NCBI GenBank assembly: GCA_029243485.1
Contig: JAQWRY010000048.1
Coordinates: forward strand, 1-33,110
Direction: 5' to 3'
DNA length: 33,110 nucleotides
DNA from: Candidatus Binatia bacterium
Lineage (GTDB): Bacteria > Desulfobacterota > Binatia > UBA12015
A program made the translations under genes and the position numbers. Of the stretch, positions 1 through 8,343 are shown one piece after another (within the stretch, counting starts at the first letter, position 1; each line of letters starts with the position of its first letter). Below the pieces are notes generated by a model. That model worked only from the letters and a program-made list of their open reading frames with translations, searched no databases and had not been told where the DNA came from.

Positions 1-58
1 TGTTTAGTCGCGGACGCGAACTTTTCGGGCCGAGCTGAAATTCCACCGCGACTAAACA
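1..58. repeat. 13-bp perfect inverted repeat at the window edge
   Basis: Positions 1-13 (TGTTTAGTCGCGG) are the exact reverse complement of 46-58, with a 32-nt spacer. It lies downstream of the minus-strand DUF3556 gene ending at 94, so it could be a long hairpin ending that transcript, or one end of a mobile element cut by the window edge. There is no T-tract typical of a simple terminator, and a similar word (TCGCGAGACTAA) follows at about 65. Function is unknown. Confidence 0.6.
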
Positions 59-93
59 AAAATCGCGAGACTAACCAACGTCCCCTCCCTCCC

Positions 94-1788
94 TCAGAGC
101 CAGCCGGAGCCTACCTTCAAGGCTTCGGCGTATTTGCCGGTTGGGTAGGGGGTTACTTCGAGCATGTGGCTGATCTCGGTGCGGCCGGCGGCGTGGAGAC
201 CGGTCCTCGCGTCGATGACACGCCAGGACATGGTCGAGCCAAAGAGGGGCTGGGACTCGACCACTACGACGCGGACCTCACCCTCCTCGAAGTCACATTG
301 GGCCTGCACAGCGTGGAGAAGCTGAGTGCTGTTCAGGTGACCATCGCCAAAGTTCCAGCCGATGATCGAACCGCCGAGAACCTCGCCCTCCATCCACTCA
401 TACTGCTCGATGTCGTCGACGGCCCTCGGAAGCGCCTCGAGCAACGGGCGGCCCTCGATGTGCAGAAACCGGTGCGCGAGGGACATCGCCAGCCCCATCT
501 CCACCTGCTCCTCGTCGTCCAGCATCTTCTGGAGTTGCTGACGCATCGTCCCGGCGGGCTTCGTGAGCTTGTCGAACTTGTGCATCGCCTCGGGGCGCAC
601 CAGCCAGATGTTGTACGCCCAGTTCCCGGCGTAGTAGCGCATCGACAACAGGAACGAGACGTTCGCCGGGAAGAAGTTTCCGAAGCACGGGATCGCGAAC
701 GTCCAGAGAGATACGAAGAACGCGAGCAACGGTATCGAACCGATCGGCAGAACGCCGACCTCTGCGTGATAACCGAAGAGGAAGATGCCGCCGTAGATCA
801 TCAGGATGTTCCACTCGACGGGCATCCCGCTCGGGTTGTTGGCGCCGATGAAGCTGTGGAACCCGGCCATCAGGACCAGCCCGAAGAGCGTGAGCATCCC
901 GCCGTCACTCGACAGAAGGATGACCGGAATCATGTACTCCACGAACGTACCGGAGTGCGCGATGAACTTCGCGAAGGTCGACGGCCGCAGGTCTCCGATG
1001 TAGTCGACGAACAGCTTCTTTTTGAACCACTTCGGCGCGAGCGGCCCGTTGTTCACCATGAACATGATCACGGATGGGAAGTGATGATTCAGCTTCGACG
1101 TCGCCGCCCAGAACCAGATCGCACACCAGACGGCCTTCGAAACGGAAACCCAGAGACCGGCGCCCGTCGCGAACGCAAGTCCGACCAGAACTACCCAGTA
1201 GTGCTCGGCGCGAGCGGCGAGAAAAACCGTTTTGTCGGTCAGCGCGAAGACGGCGACCAAGATCACGGTCGGCAGGACGAGTTCCGGCGTGACGGCCGGC
1301 GCTACGAGGGCACGCAAGAGCGACACCATGAGTGCCGCGAAGAGGAGCACGTCGAACCAGTTCCGCTGGATCCCACCGATGAGGGGAATCCGGTTCGACA
1401 AGGGCATCTTCGTGGTCCCCGGCCGAAGGAAGTAGAGAAGCCCACCGATCGGCGGATTGAAGCGCGCATTCATCGGCCCAGACGCACAGCCGAGGCCGAT
1501 GACCTCATAGAAGAGCGCCCAGATGATCGCCTTCTGAAAGGCGACGTCGGTGAAGACCCACTGCCCGGACCAGAAGCCCGGGTAGTTCTGCGAGAACGAA
1601 GCGAAGAAGGCCCATCCGCCCGCGAAGAAGAGGATGTACTTCAGCCAGTACATCACCAGCACGATCGGCGGATTCGGCGCGACCTGCGCGGCCCACATCC
1701 GACACACCAACCGAACCTTCTCGGCAAAGGGGGCGGAGAGGATCCGCCTCGGCTCGTAGGGAGGAAGATCTTTGTCGCCGAAAGTCAT
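94..1788 (-). CDS. DUF3556 family integral membrane protein
   Basis: About 564 residues. The sequence resembles the DUF3556 family, best known from mycobacteria and of unknown function. Hydrophobic segments run through most of the first 420 residues (for example WLKYILFFAGGWAFFASF and the VLPTVILVAVFALT region), followed by a soluble C-terminal domain of about 140 residues. Conserved-looking stretches include GLGCASGPMNARFNPP and FHSFIGANNPSGMPVEWN. The reading frame extends upstream to 1905, but the arginine-rich leader there looks non-coding, so the start is set at the ATG of MTFGDKDLPPYEP (1788). It is divergent from the flavoprotein gene at 1893 with a 104-bp gap, so the two may share a promoter region. 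Family assignment rests on recognition of the sequence; substrate and role cannot be inferred. Confidence 0.8.
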   Translation of the reverse strand: MTFGDKDLPPYEPRRILSAPFAEKVRLVCRMWAAQVAPNPPIVLVMYWLKYILFFAGGWAFFASFSQNYPGFWSGQWVFTDVAFQKAIIWALFYEVIGLGCASGPMNARFNPPIGGLLYFLRPGTTKMPLSNRIPLIGGIQRNWFDVLLFAALMVSLLRALVAPAVTPELVLPTVILVAVFALTDKTVFLAARAEHYWVVLVGLAFATGAGLWVSVSKAVWCAIWFWAATSKLNHHFPSVIMFMVNNGPLAPKWFKKKLFVDYIGDLRPSTFAKFIAHSGTFVEYMIPVILLSSDGGMLTLFGLVLMAGFHSFIGANNPSGMPVEWNILMIYGGIFLFGYHAEVGVLPIGSIPLLAFFVSLWTFAIPCFGNFFPANVSFLLSMRYYAGNWAYNIWLVRPEAMHKFDKLTKPAGTMRQQLQKMLDDEEQVEMGLAMSLAHRFLHIEGRPLLEALPRAVDDIEQYEWMEGEVLGGSIIGWNFGDGHLNSTQLLHAVQAQCDFEEGEVRVVVVESQPLFGSTMSWRVIDARTGLHAAGRTEISHMLEVTPYPTGKYAEALKVGSGWL

Positions 1789-1892
1789 CTCGCCATGGTT
1801 CTTATAAAGTACGCACCGGCCTGGCCAGCGCTGCCCGCGGAGTCCCTCCCGTGCCTCGCGTTCCCTCCAGCGGCGGAGTAGACGTCGGGGCC

Positions 1893-2369
1893 ATGAAGAC
1901 CGCACGATTCGAGGACATCGCCGACGAGTTCAAACGCCGGGTCGAGCACATCGTCTGGTGCAGCGCGACCACCGTGGACACGCGAGGCCGCCCGAGATCC
2001 CGAATCCTGCACCCCGTCTGGGACGGTCCGGTCGGCTGGATCGCAACGGGGCGTCATTCGCTCAAGGGAAAGCACCTGGCGAAGAACCGGTTCCTCTCTC
2101 TCAGCTACTGGACGCCCGAGCAGGAGCAGGTGCACGCGGAGTGCGCGACCTCCTGGGAGGAACGAGTCGAAGAGAAGCGGCGCCTCTGGGATTTCTTCAA
2201 GGAGCTCCCGGCCCCGGTCGGTTACGATCCGGGCCTCTTCTTCCAGGGCGGCCCGGAGGATCCCGAATGCGGATTTCTGCGCCTGGACCCGTGGCGACTC
2301 GAGCTCTGGTCGCTGAACGATCTCATCACGGGAACCGCACCGCAGGTTTGGCGCCCTGCTTCGAGCTAG
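1893..2369 (+). CDS. pyridoxamine 5'-phosphate oxidase-like FMN/F420-binding protein
   Basis: 158 residues starting at MKTARFEDIADEF; a frame-open leader back to 1851 reads through the intergenic region and is not favoured. It resembles the split beta-barrel flavin-binding proteins related to pyridoxamine 5'-phosphate oxidase, with the typical early strand pair (VWCSATTVDTRGRPRSRIL) that builds the cofactor cleft, then a KHLAKNRFLSLSYWTP segment. Members bind FMN or F420 and reduce small molecules, or act in general stress. No substrate can be assigned. It is divergent from the DUF3556 gene and lies 22 bp before a decayed hydrolase gene on the same strand. It appears intact. Confidence 0.75.
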   Translation: MKTARFEDIADEFKRRVEHIVWCSATTVDTRGRPRSRILHPVWDGPVGWIATGRHSLKGKHLAKNRFLSLSYWTPEQEQVHAECATSWEERVEEKRRLWDFFKELPAPVGYDPGLFFQGGPEDPECGFLRLDPWRLELWSLNDLITGTAPQVWRPASS

Positions 2370-2391
2370 CGAACCGGCAACGGTTTCCACA

Positions 2392-2939
2392 GTGAGGAAG
2401 CTCGTCCTGCTGTTCGTGCTTTCGCTGCCGCGGCAACGCTCGCCGTGGCGGAGCACCACAGACTTCTGGTCTACGCACTCGCGCTCTCCGGTCCACTGCC
2501 GCTACTCGATGCGACCGACGAGGGGCCCGAGGTCCGTTGGTTCGACGACTACTTCACCGTCCAACCGCGCGACGAGCGCACGTTCGCGATCGCCGAGCCT
2601 CGCTTCTTCCAGCAGAACATCAACTACCTCATCGTCGGATCCGGCCGGGCGATCCTGTTCGGTGCGGGGCCCGGCATCCGCGACATCCGCCCCGTCGCAC
2701 AGTCCCTCACGGGCCTCCCGATCACGTTCATCCCGTCCCACTTTCACTAAGATCACACGGGCAACGAGGTGACGTTCGAAGATGTAGCCGTCGTCGATCT
2801 TCCCTAGCTTCGCGAACGCGCACCGGACGGTCACCTCGAGCTCACGTTCGACGAATACCTCGGCGTCGCGGAGGGCATCGATGCCCCGACGCTCGAAATC
2901 GACGAGTGGTTCCAGGACTGGTCGGGCTCAGGCCACTAG
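2392..2939 (+). pseudogene. broken metallo-beta-lactamase-fold hydrolase
   Basis: The fragment reads as the N-terminal half of an MBL-fold hydrolase: FFQQNINYLIVGSGRAILFG, then LPITFIPSHFH, a stop, and DHTGNEVTFEDVAVVDLP, a second stop, and LRERTPDGHLELTF, ending at TAG 2937. The first stop (TAA 2748-2750) sits exactly where Tyr or another residue is expected inside the metal-binding HxHxDH motif; the second is TAG 2805-2807. The 5' end also looks shifted: a hydrophobic leader (VRKLVLLFVLSL from GTG 2392) is in a different frame from the AAATLAVAEHH sequence that should follow it. The C-terminal half with the remaining metal ligands is missing. The 3' end overlaps the convergent DUF3604 gene by 3 bases. 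Reading these as lesions assumes a normal family architecture. Confidence 0.8.
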
Positions 2940-4852
2940 CCCTGCGTGCGGTACCAAATCGGCGAGCTCCAGGCGCGCTCCTGGATCTCCTTGGGGTACG
3001 TCGGATCACAGCAGCCCTCGCCCGAGTCCGGGATCGTCGACGGGTCGTCGCAATCCACACCCTGCGCGTTGCAGATGAAGGTGCTCCACCGACACGTCGG
3101 CACCTCGAGCACGCGCGCGTAGTAGTAGGAGGGCGCCTTCGCGTCGAAGTCGGGATCGGCCCACACGGTACACAGCGAGTCGGACCCGCCACCGGAGATC
3201 TCACACGAGGAGGTGTCGACCGTGCCTACGCCCGCCTTGCCGGCGACGTCGTAGACCTGCTCGCGAATCTCGTCCCCATCGAGCCAACCCTTCACGATCT
3301 GAATTCGCTCGAGCGGCGCACTCGGCGAAACTTCCGTACCGGCGTCGCGCAACGCTTGAACGACAAAACGTGGCGCGCCGCCTGCCTCCGCCGGCGTCGC
3401 GAGATCGCTCCCCATCGGCACGCCACCAGCGTACCCGATCGTCGCGAGATCCCCGTCACAGACGTCGGCCGGGAAATCCCAACCGCCAAAGAAGCGAACC
3501 GTGATCCGAGGACCACTCGTCGCGTAGGCTTCCCGACGACGCATCGCCTCGAACAGCGAGTCCCGCGAGTTCTCTTCCGCCCACAAGACGGCCAGGCCAC
3601 CCGGGTTGTATTGAATGTTGTCGGGAAGCCCAACCGGCTTTCCATCCGCGCGCACCACGCCGGCGCCACCGTGTCCCTGATGGGTATTCTCCGCGACCGC
3701 GCCCGGCGTCCCCAGGTGCGTGTCGGTGCTCCCGATGAGTCCGAACTTGAACGGGTTCGCGCCGAGCTTCTTCTCAAGCAGCAAACCCTGGCCGAGACCC
3801 GTCCGAACGAAGTTGGTCTCGGTCGGTGTGAAGACCTGCGTCGGATCGAACGCACCACCGAAGCGATCGTACGGTAGCTTCTCGTATCCGCACTGTTCGT
3901 CGTTTGTGCCGATGCCGGTCTGACACTCGGACTCACCCTTGTGCTGCATGATCTCGACGATGGGCTCGTACACCCCACGCTTCTCCGCGTACTCCCGACC
4001 GAAGTCCGGGCGATCGCGCTCGTGCTCGAGGAACATCAGGCCGCCGCTGATGTTCGAGTTGTGCGGGATCGCGAGAACCTCGCACCCTTCCACACCTTCG
4101 ACGCACACCTCGTCCAACTGCTGCCACATGTCGCTCGGGTACGGCGCCTCGATGAAGCCCACCGGCAGATCCGGAACGTTGTCATTCCGGAAGATGACGT
4201 TGCGATGCAGATTCCGCGTACCCGGGGCGCCGGTCCATTCGTAGGCGACGAACGTCGTGAAGGAGCATGCCGACGTCCGGTCATAGGCCTCCTCCGCCGC
4301 CTGTTGGATCTCCTTCCAGGGCCCCCGTGAAGCGTCGAGGCACGTCGCGGCACCCTCCCCACAAAAGTTGAAGCGCGTCGGCGCGCCCACCCCGAGAATG
4401 TCGCCACCGAAAAGGATGAACCCCAGACGAGGCCACTTCCGATAGATCGTGCAGACGAGCGAGTCGTAGCCTTCCATCCCCGGCGTCTGGCAGATCTGCA
4501 CCTCGCCGAGGAACTCGGCGTGGTCGGTCACGGCCGTGAAATCCAGCGGTCGGTCGATCTGCGACGAGCGCATCGCCTCCCCATTCGCGTCGTACGGCTG
4601 CAGGCCTACGCGCTCGCCCCTCGCGAAGCGATACGCATCCCCAGGGCGGTTTCGGGTGTCTTGGGCAGCCGCATCGAACGAAAGCGCAGTATGAACGTGC
4701 AGGTCACCGAAGAAAGGACGACGATTCGCATCGTAATCGGCGCACGCTTCACGCTGCTCGGTGCGTCGAATCGGCGCGGCATCCGCGACGGCCTGTAGAC
4801 CGACGAGGACCGCGAGCACGACGAGTGCGGAACTCCAACAAACTCGATTCAT
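2936..4852 (-). CDS. DUF3604 family exported PHP-like protein
   Basis: About 638 residues with an N-terminal signal peptide (VLAVLVGLQAVADA, probable cleavage near residue 26). A PHP-like metal-site pattern is visible: FFGDLHVHTALSFDA near residue 50, TAVTDHAEF near 110, AIPHNSN near 265 and STDTHLG near 378. DUF3604 proteins are envelope or secreted and of unproven function; the PHP resemblance suggests metal-dependent phosphoesterase or related hydrolase chemistry (inference). The C-terminus is Cys-rich. A GTG at 4855 precedes the ATG at 4852; the ATG is preferred, with AAGGGCG 8 nt upstream. It follows the small membrane protein gene by only a few bases, so the two are probably one operon. 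It is intact and of normal family length. Confidence 0.85.
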   Translation of the reverse strand: MNRVCWSSALVVLAVLVGLQAVADAAPIRRTEQREACADYDANRRPFFGDLHVHTALSFDAAAQDTRNRPGDAYRFARGERVGLQPYDANGEAMRSSQIDRPLDFTAVTDHAEFLGEVQICQTPGMEGYDSLVCTIYRKWPRLGFILFGGDILGVGAPTRFNFCGEGAATCLDASRGPWKEIQQAAEEAYDRTSACSFTTFVAYEWTGAPGTRNLHRNVIFRNDNVPDLPVGFIEAPYPSDMWQQLDEVCVEGVEGCEVLAIPHNSNISGGLMFLEHERDRPDFGREYAEKRGVYEPIVEIMQHKGESECQTGIGTNDEQCGYEKLPYDRFGGAFDPTQVFTPTETNFVRTGLGQGLLLEKKLGANPFKFGLIGSTDTHLGTPGAVAENTHQGHGGAGVVRADGKPVGLPDNIQYNPGGLAVLWAEENSRDSLFEAMRRREAYATSGPRITVRFFGGWDFPADVCDGDLATIGYAGGVPMGSDLATPAEAGGAPRFVVQALRDAGTEVSPSAPLERIQIVKGWLDGDEIREQVYDVAGKAGVGTVDTSSCEISGGGSDSLCTVWADPDFDAKAPSYYYARVLEVPTCRWSTFICNAQGVDCDDPSTIPDSGEGCCDPTYPKEIQERAWSSPIWYRTQG

Positions 4853-4864
4853 CACAATTCGCCC

Positions 4865-5254
4865 TTAGTAGACGCCGAGCAGGTTCACCGGGGCGCCCCG
4901 TGCGATGACCGGCGTCTGATAAACCTGGAAGAGAGACACGACGACGAGCGCGACGACCACAAGCGCGACCCCCGCCACCGGAACGCGCCCGCCGCCGACG
5001 CGAGCCAGCAACCCCGCGATCACTCGAGAGACCCCGTAAAGCACGGCCAGCCAGACCAAACCCTGGACGGCGAAACCGAGGAAAGCGAGCTGCGCCCCGG
5101 GTCCACCTTCCGCGAGCCACACGGGGATCAGGTAGGCAGTGATTTGAAGGAGAGCGAAGGTCGGAACCCTCCCGCCACCGAGGAACCACATGGGAATCGG
5201 CAGAGTGAAGAGGAGTACCACCCAGAGAATGCGGCGCGACGCGATCGTGGACAT
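4865..5254 (-). CDS. small four-helix membrane protein, hypothetical
   Basis: 129 residues from MSTIASRRILWVV; the frame is open upstream to 5353 but that leader is polar and arginine-rich. Four hydrophobic segments are visible: ILWVVLLFTLPIPMWFLG, PTFALLQITAYLIPVW, LAFLGFAVQGLVWLAVLYGV and VPVAGVALVVVALVVVSLF. No catalytic motif is seen and I do not recognise a family. It lies directly upstream of the DUF3604 gene on the same strand, so the two exported or membrane products may act together (inference from context only). Confidence 0.65.
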   Translation of the reverse strand: MSTIASRRILWVVLLFTLPIPMWFLGGGRVPTFALLQITAYLIPVWLAEGGPGAQLAFLGFAVQGLVWLAVLYGVSRVIAGLLARVGGGRVPVAGVALVVVALVVVSLFQVYQTPVIARGAPVNLLGVY

Positions 5255-5336
5255 CGGCGGCGTATATCCGGTTCGCGAGTTGGCCGCGAATGGGCGGTTG
5301 GGACAAGATTCGCGGTGCGATCTACGGGGGCCCGGA

Positions 5337-5689
5337 GTGATCGCAGTCGACACGAACCTTCTCGTGTACGCCCATCACCCGGACAGCCCGTTTCACGACG
5401 AAGCACGGGGGTGCATCCGAGGCCTGGCGGAGAACCGAGCCCCGTGGGTGATCCCGTCGCCGTACATTCACAAGTTCATCGCCGTCGTCACGCACCCGCG
5501 CATCTTCTCGCCGCTCTCTGCCAGGCACATGGCGTCCGCGAACTGTGGACCGCCGAGCGGGACTTCGGGCGCTTCCCGGGGCTCGTCGCGCGCAACCCGC
5601 TCGGCCAGGACACCATGCACGAACGAAACTCCGGCTACAGGCGCCGCCCAAAGGGCGGTGCCCCCCGAAGACGAGCCGTCCGAGCCTGA
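5337..5689 (+). pseudogene. PIN-domain (VapC-like) ribonuclease remnant with internal deletion
   Basis: GTG 5337 begins VIAVDTNLLVYAHH, the first beta strand and first acidic residue of a PIN ribonuclease, followed by SPFHDEARGCIRGLAE and a HPRIFSP segment. The sequence then jumps to the typical C-terminal end, CQAHGVRELWTAERDFGRF, in a different frame (+2 track, stop TGA 5687-5689). About 40 residues of the middle, including a central acidic active-site residue, are missing between about 5515 and 5525. No antitoxin gene is adjacent. The product cannot be an active nuclease. An alternative is a local assembly deletion. Confidence 0.75.
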
Positions 5690-5715
5690 CCACAGAGCGG
5701 CGAACGCCGACGCCC

Positions 5716-6660
5716 CTAGAGAGCAGCCGCCTCGTCCGCCCCTGCGAGCGCTCGCTTCACGTCCGCAACGGTCTTCCCATTCCCGTCCGGCGCCCAGCCC
5801 GGCGGCCGGAAGAGATAGCCCAAGCGCTCACGCCAACTCCGCGCGCCGCGGACGTCCCGCCAGAGCAGTCGAAACTCGCCGAAGTGCAGATCGACAAATC
5901 CGCCCGTATCGACGTCCCGTGTGATCCCGTACTGAACCGGATCGTCATCGCGCAACGGCTGCAGAGTGCCGAGCAGCCAATCCCACAACAACGTGATCGA
6001 GTTGTAGTTGGTGTCCATGTAGCGAGCGTTGCGGCCGTGATGAACGCGATGATGCGCCGGCGTTTGCAGGAAGCGCTCGAGCACGCCATAGCGCCCCCTC
6101 CGCACCACGTCGTCACTGATGTGCAGAAAGCTCCCGTACACGACGTCCACGAGATTGATCGCGACGCACATGAGCGGCGGCACGCCGCAAAGCGCGGGGA
6201 AAAACCCCATGAAGACCGGAAAGTAGAAAATCGTCTCTGCGAAGTGATGATTCGCGCCGACCAACATGTGCATCGACCGAGGCGCGTGGTGAGGCGAGTG
6301 CATACACCACAGAAACCGCACCTTGTGCGCACCCCAATGCTGGACCCAGTACCAGAACTCGTAGACGACCCAACCGAAGATCCACCACGGCCACGTGAAC
6401 CCACCCTCGATCGGGCTGAGCGCCGCGCCGCCCTCGGCCAATAGTAAAATACCAAGGGTGATCCCGACACCACCGAGCACGCCGCCGACCACCCCGCCGC
6501 TCAGAACCCCCAGGCCGCACGCGCGCGCTTCGCGTAACTTCAGGTCCCGGTTCCGGAAGTGCACCAGAAGGAGTTCCAACGGCAGGTATAGGAACGTCGC
6601 GCCCAGTGCGACCGGCGCGACCTGCGCGATGGTTTGGTTCAGAGATTCGGCATTCATCAT
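5716..6660 (-). CDS. sterol desaturase / fatty acid hydroxylase family protein
   Basis: 314 residues. This is an integral membrane di-iron oxygenase family that uses O2 to hydroxylate or desaturate lipids or sterols. The histidine clusters that bind iron are present: HWGAH (108-112), HSPHH (121-125), NHH (137-139) and HRVHH (204-208). Hydrophobic helices flank them (residues about 13-33, 48-75, 90-106, 141-180). The C-terminal 80 residues are soluble. The start is one of two adjacent ATGs at 6660/6657. It stands alone on the minus strand, 48 bp after the NUDIX gene stop, so it could be the second gene of a two-gene unit. The exact lipid substrate is not readable from sequence. Confidence 0.88.
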   Translation of the reverse strand: MMNAESLNQTIAQVAPVALGATFLYLPLELLLVHFRNRDLKLREARACGLGVLSGGVVGGVLGGVGITLGILLLAEGGAALSPIEGGFTWPWWIFGWVVYEFWYWVQHWGAHKVRFLWCMHSPHHAPRSMHMLVGANHHFAETIFYFPVFMGFFPALCGVPPLMCVAINLVDVVYGSFLHISDDVVRRGRYGVLERFLQTPAHHRVHHGRNARYMDTNYNSITLLWDWLLGTLQPLRDDDPVQYGITRDVDTGGFVDLHFGEFRLLWRDVRGARSWRERLGYLFRPPGWAPDGNGKTVADVKRALAGADEAAAL

Positions 6661-6708
6661 CGGAGTCCCGCAGTTTTCCGAGCGCCACGCTTCCAGTTCC
6701 TCAGGATA

Positions 6709-7428
6709 CTAGCCGAGGCCAGAATCCTCGAACAGAAACCCCTGCTTCGTCATCGTCAGGCGGTGACGCGGACCAGCCACCGACGCATCGAGCGTGGCGT
6801 AACCGGCGTCCCCGTCCCACATCACGGCCATCCCGCCGTCAGCCTTCGCGATCTGGGTGACGTAGTGACGTGGGCCGCCCGCGGGCACGAGCCCGCGGAG
6901 TGCGGCGTCGACGCTCTCGTGCTCGGCGAGGTAGTGAAGTGTCACGTACGTCGGCGGCACGAGCTGGATCTCTTGCGCACGGTGCTTCGCGAGCGCGTCG
7001 GAGGGCCGCATCCACTGGCTGTCGGTGATTTCGCCGTCGTCGATGGCAACTTCCGCGTCGGGAGCCCGCGCTGCGAAGAACCACGTACTGTAGCGTCGGA
7101 TCTCCACGGGCGGCGGCGTCCAGTGCGAGAACCACACCAGAGTCTCTGAGGCGACGGAGAGGTCCGCCTCTTCGGCGGCCTCACGCACCGCCGCAACGCG
7201 CGCACGCTCCTCGTCCGACTTCCCGGGAGCGTCGTCATCGTCGACGCGCCCACCCGGGAAGACCCACATTCCTCCGAAGGCGATCTTCGAGTTCTTGCGC
7301 AGCATAAGGGTCTCGGGCCCCTTTGCGGTGTCTCGCAGAAGGATGACCGTTGCTGCGGGGACGATGACCGTAGCGTCGCCTTTGCCTCCCGCAATTCGCT
7401 CATCGAACTTGTCGCTATCGCCGCTCAT
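6709..7428 (-). CDS. NUDIX hydrolase
   Basis: 239 residues from MSGDSDKF (7428), with a good ribosome site (GGGAG) 6 nt upstream. The frame is open much further up to 7836, but that stretch is the antisense of another gene. The Nudix box is visible but carries an insert: GGMWVFPGGRV followed about 22 residues later by VREAAEEADL, which matches the REUxEExGU core with Ala for Gly. These enzymes hydrolyse nucleoside diphosphates linked to another moiety, such as CoA or sugar nucleotides, using Mg2+. The insert between the glycine and the REUxEE core recalls the NUDT8/19-like coenzyme A subgroup (tentative). Divergent from the NTF2-like pseudogene. Confidence 0.85.
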   Translation of the reverse strand: MSGDSDKFDERIAGGKGDATVIVPAATVILLRDTAKGPETLMLRKNSKIAFGGMWVFPGGRVDDDDAPGKSDEERARVAAVREAAEEADLSVASETLVWFSHWTPPPVEIRRYSTWFFAARAPDAEVAIDDGEITDSQWMRPSDALAKHRAQEIQLVPPTYVTLHYLAEHESVDAALRGLVPAGGPRHYVTQIAKADGGMAVMWDGDAGYATLDASVAGPRHRLTMTKQGFLFEDSGLG

Positions 7429-7551
7429 GAAAATCTCCCGCTTGGAATGATCGAATAGGTACGAGTTCCCTGCGGATTCCACAATGTTCGATCGGCGCCC
7501 GCGGCGCATGGCCCCTCGGGGCGAGCGGTTTGTCGAATTGGAGTGCGGGCG

Positions 7552-7926
7552 ATGGACACGCTGAGTACCTTCCTCGCCGACGCGGCCGATTTCGAGAAGA
7601 CCTTCGCGGACGGCGATCGGTCGCGCCTGACACCGTACTTCGCGGACGACGCCATCTACCGCGTCGAGTCCAACGTGAGGGGCTGCGAGTTGACCGGGCC
7701 CGCCAGCAATTCTCGCGGGGATGAAGAAGGTCCTCGACGGCTCCGATCGTCGTCTGGAGACCCGGATCATCAACGTCACCGGCGGTCCGACCGCCGACGG
7801 AGAAGAGAGGACCGTCTCGTGGGCGGTGACGTACACGCACGAAGGCCTGGCGCCATTCTCTCTCTCCGCGGCGAGTCCCTGTCACGCGCGCACGACGGCA
7901 AGATCATACTCCTCGTCGATCGCTAA
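7552..7926 (+). pseudogene. NTF2/SnoaL-like gene with two compensating frameshifts
   Basis: ATG 7552 (GGAG nearby upstream) starts MDTLSTFLADAADFEKTF, ADDAIYRVESNV and CELTGP in frame 1. The continuation PAILAGMKKVLDGSDRRLET and VSWAVTYTHEG is in another frame from about 7700, and the end RGESLSRAHDGKIILLVDR is back in frame 1 from about 7860, ending TAA 7924. Joined, it makes a standard SnoaL/NTF2-like cone-barrel protein of about 125 residues. The second shift is at a CTCTCTCTCC run, a plausible slippage or sequencing-error site. Either the gene is dead or the sequence has two small indel errors. Confidence 0.75.
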
Positions 7927-7999
7927 ACTCCGGAGATGGACGAAGAGTCAGGCGTGTGGATGCGAGACTCCGTGCTGGGGTTGGACCCGTCGTACGTGC

Positions 8000-8343
8000 A
8001 GCTGCGCCGCAGGCAGAGTGTACGAGAACGAGCTTCGAACCCACGACCTGACAAGCGCACTACAGACTACCGAGAACGTCTTTATTGGCGCAGTTGCCGC
8101 GAACCGAATGCTGAAGGCGTCGCCCAGCCCAAGGTCAAAGACCAACTCGGCCGAGGTACGCGAGTCCCTGCACCTCAGGATCGCTGCAAACGGCCACTGG
8201 CCGCCCCGGGTCTCGTTGACCTGGCGCCGCGGATCCCTATCGGCGTGTCGTCCAGCTACAAATCGGTCATTCCCCTCCCGGAGGAGTTCCAACGCCCGCT
8301 TCGCCGTCATCGGCAACAGGGACTCCGGGTTTTGTGTGTGCAT
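8000..8343 (-). pseudogene. decayed beta-carbonic anhydrase
   Basis: ATG 8343 has AGGAG 8 nt upstream. The product begins MHTQNPESLLPMTAKRALEL and contains QVNETRGGQWPFAAIL, then CRDSR with the zinc Cys and the Asp-Arg dyad, then AELVFDLGLGDAFSIR. After that the homology moves to another frame (GNCANKDVLGSL) at about 8100, meets an in-frame TAG at 8062-8060, and resumes as CQVVGSKLVLVHSACGA with the expected H-x-x-C zinc pair near 8020-8009. No homology is recognised beyond about 8000. Beta-carbonic anhydrases interconvert CO2 and bicarbonate. This copy follows a SulP transporter, a common pairing for bicarbonate uptake, and is inactive as it stands. Confidence 0.82.

Noticed and set aside
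166-1881. Long plus-strand open frame opposite the DUF3556 gene
   Set aside because: It is the antisense shadow of a well-supported membrane protein, Arg/Glu/Asp/His-rich with no domain. High GC makes such frames common.
2748-2750. Stop codon recoding (readthrough) in the MBL-fold gene
   Set aside because: A second stop, a shifted leader and loss of the C-terminal half make pseudogenisation the simpler reading, and no recoding element is visible.
2537-3877. Plus-strand frame of 446 codons over the MBL remnant and DUF3604 gene
   Set aside because: Arg-rich shadow of the minus-strand DUF3604 gene; no signal or motif.
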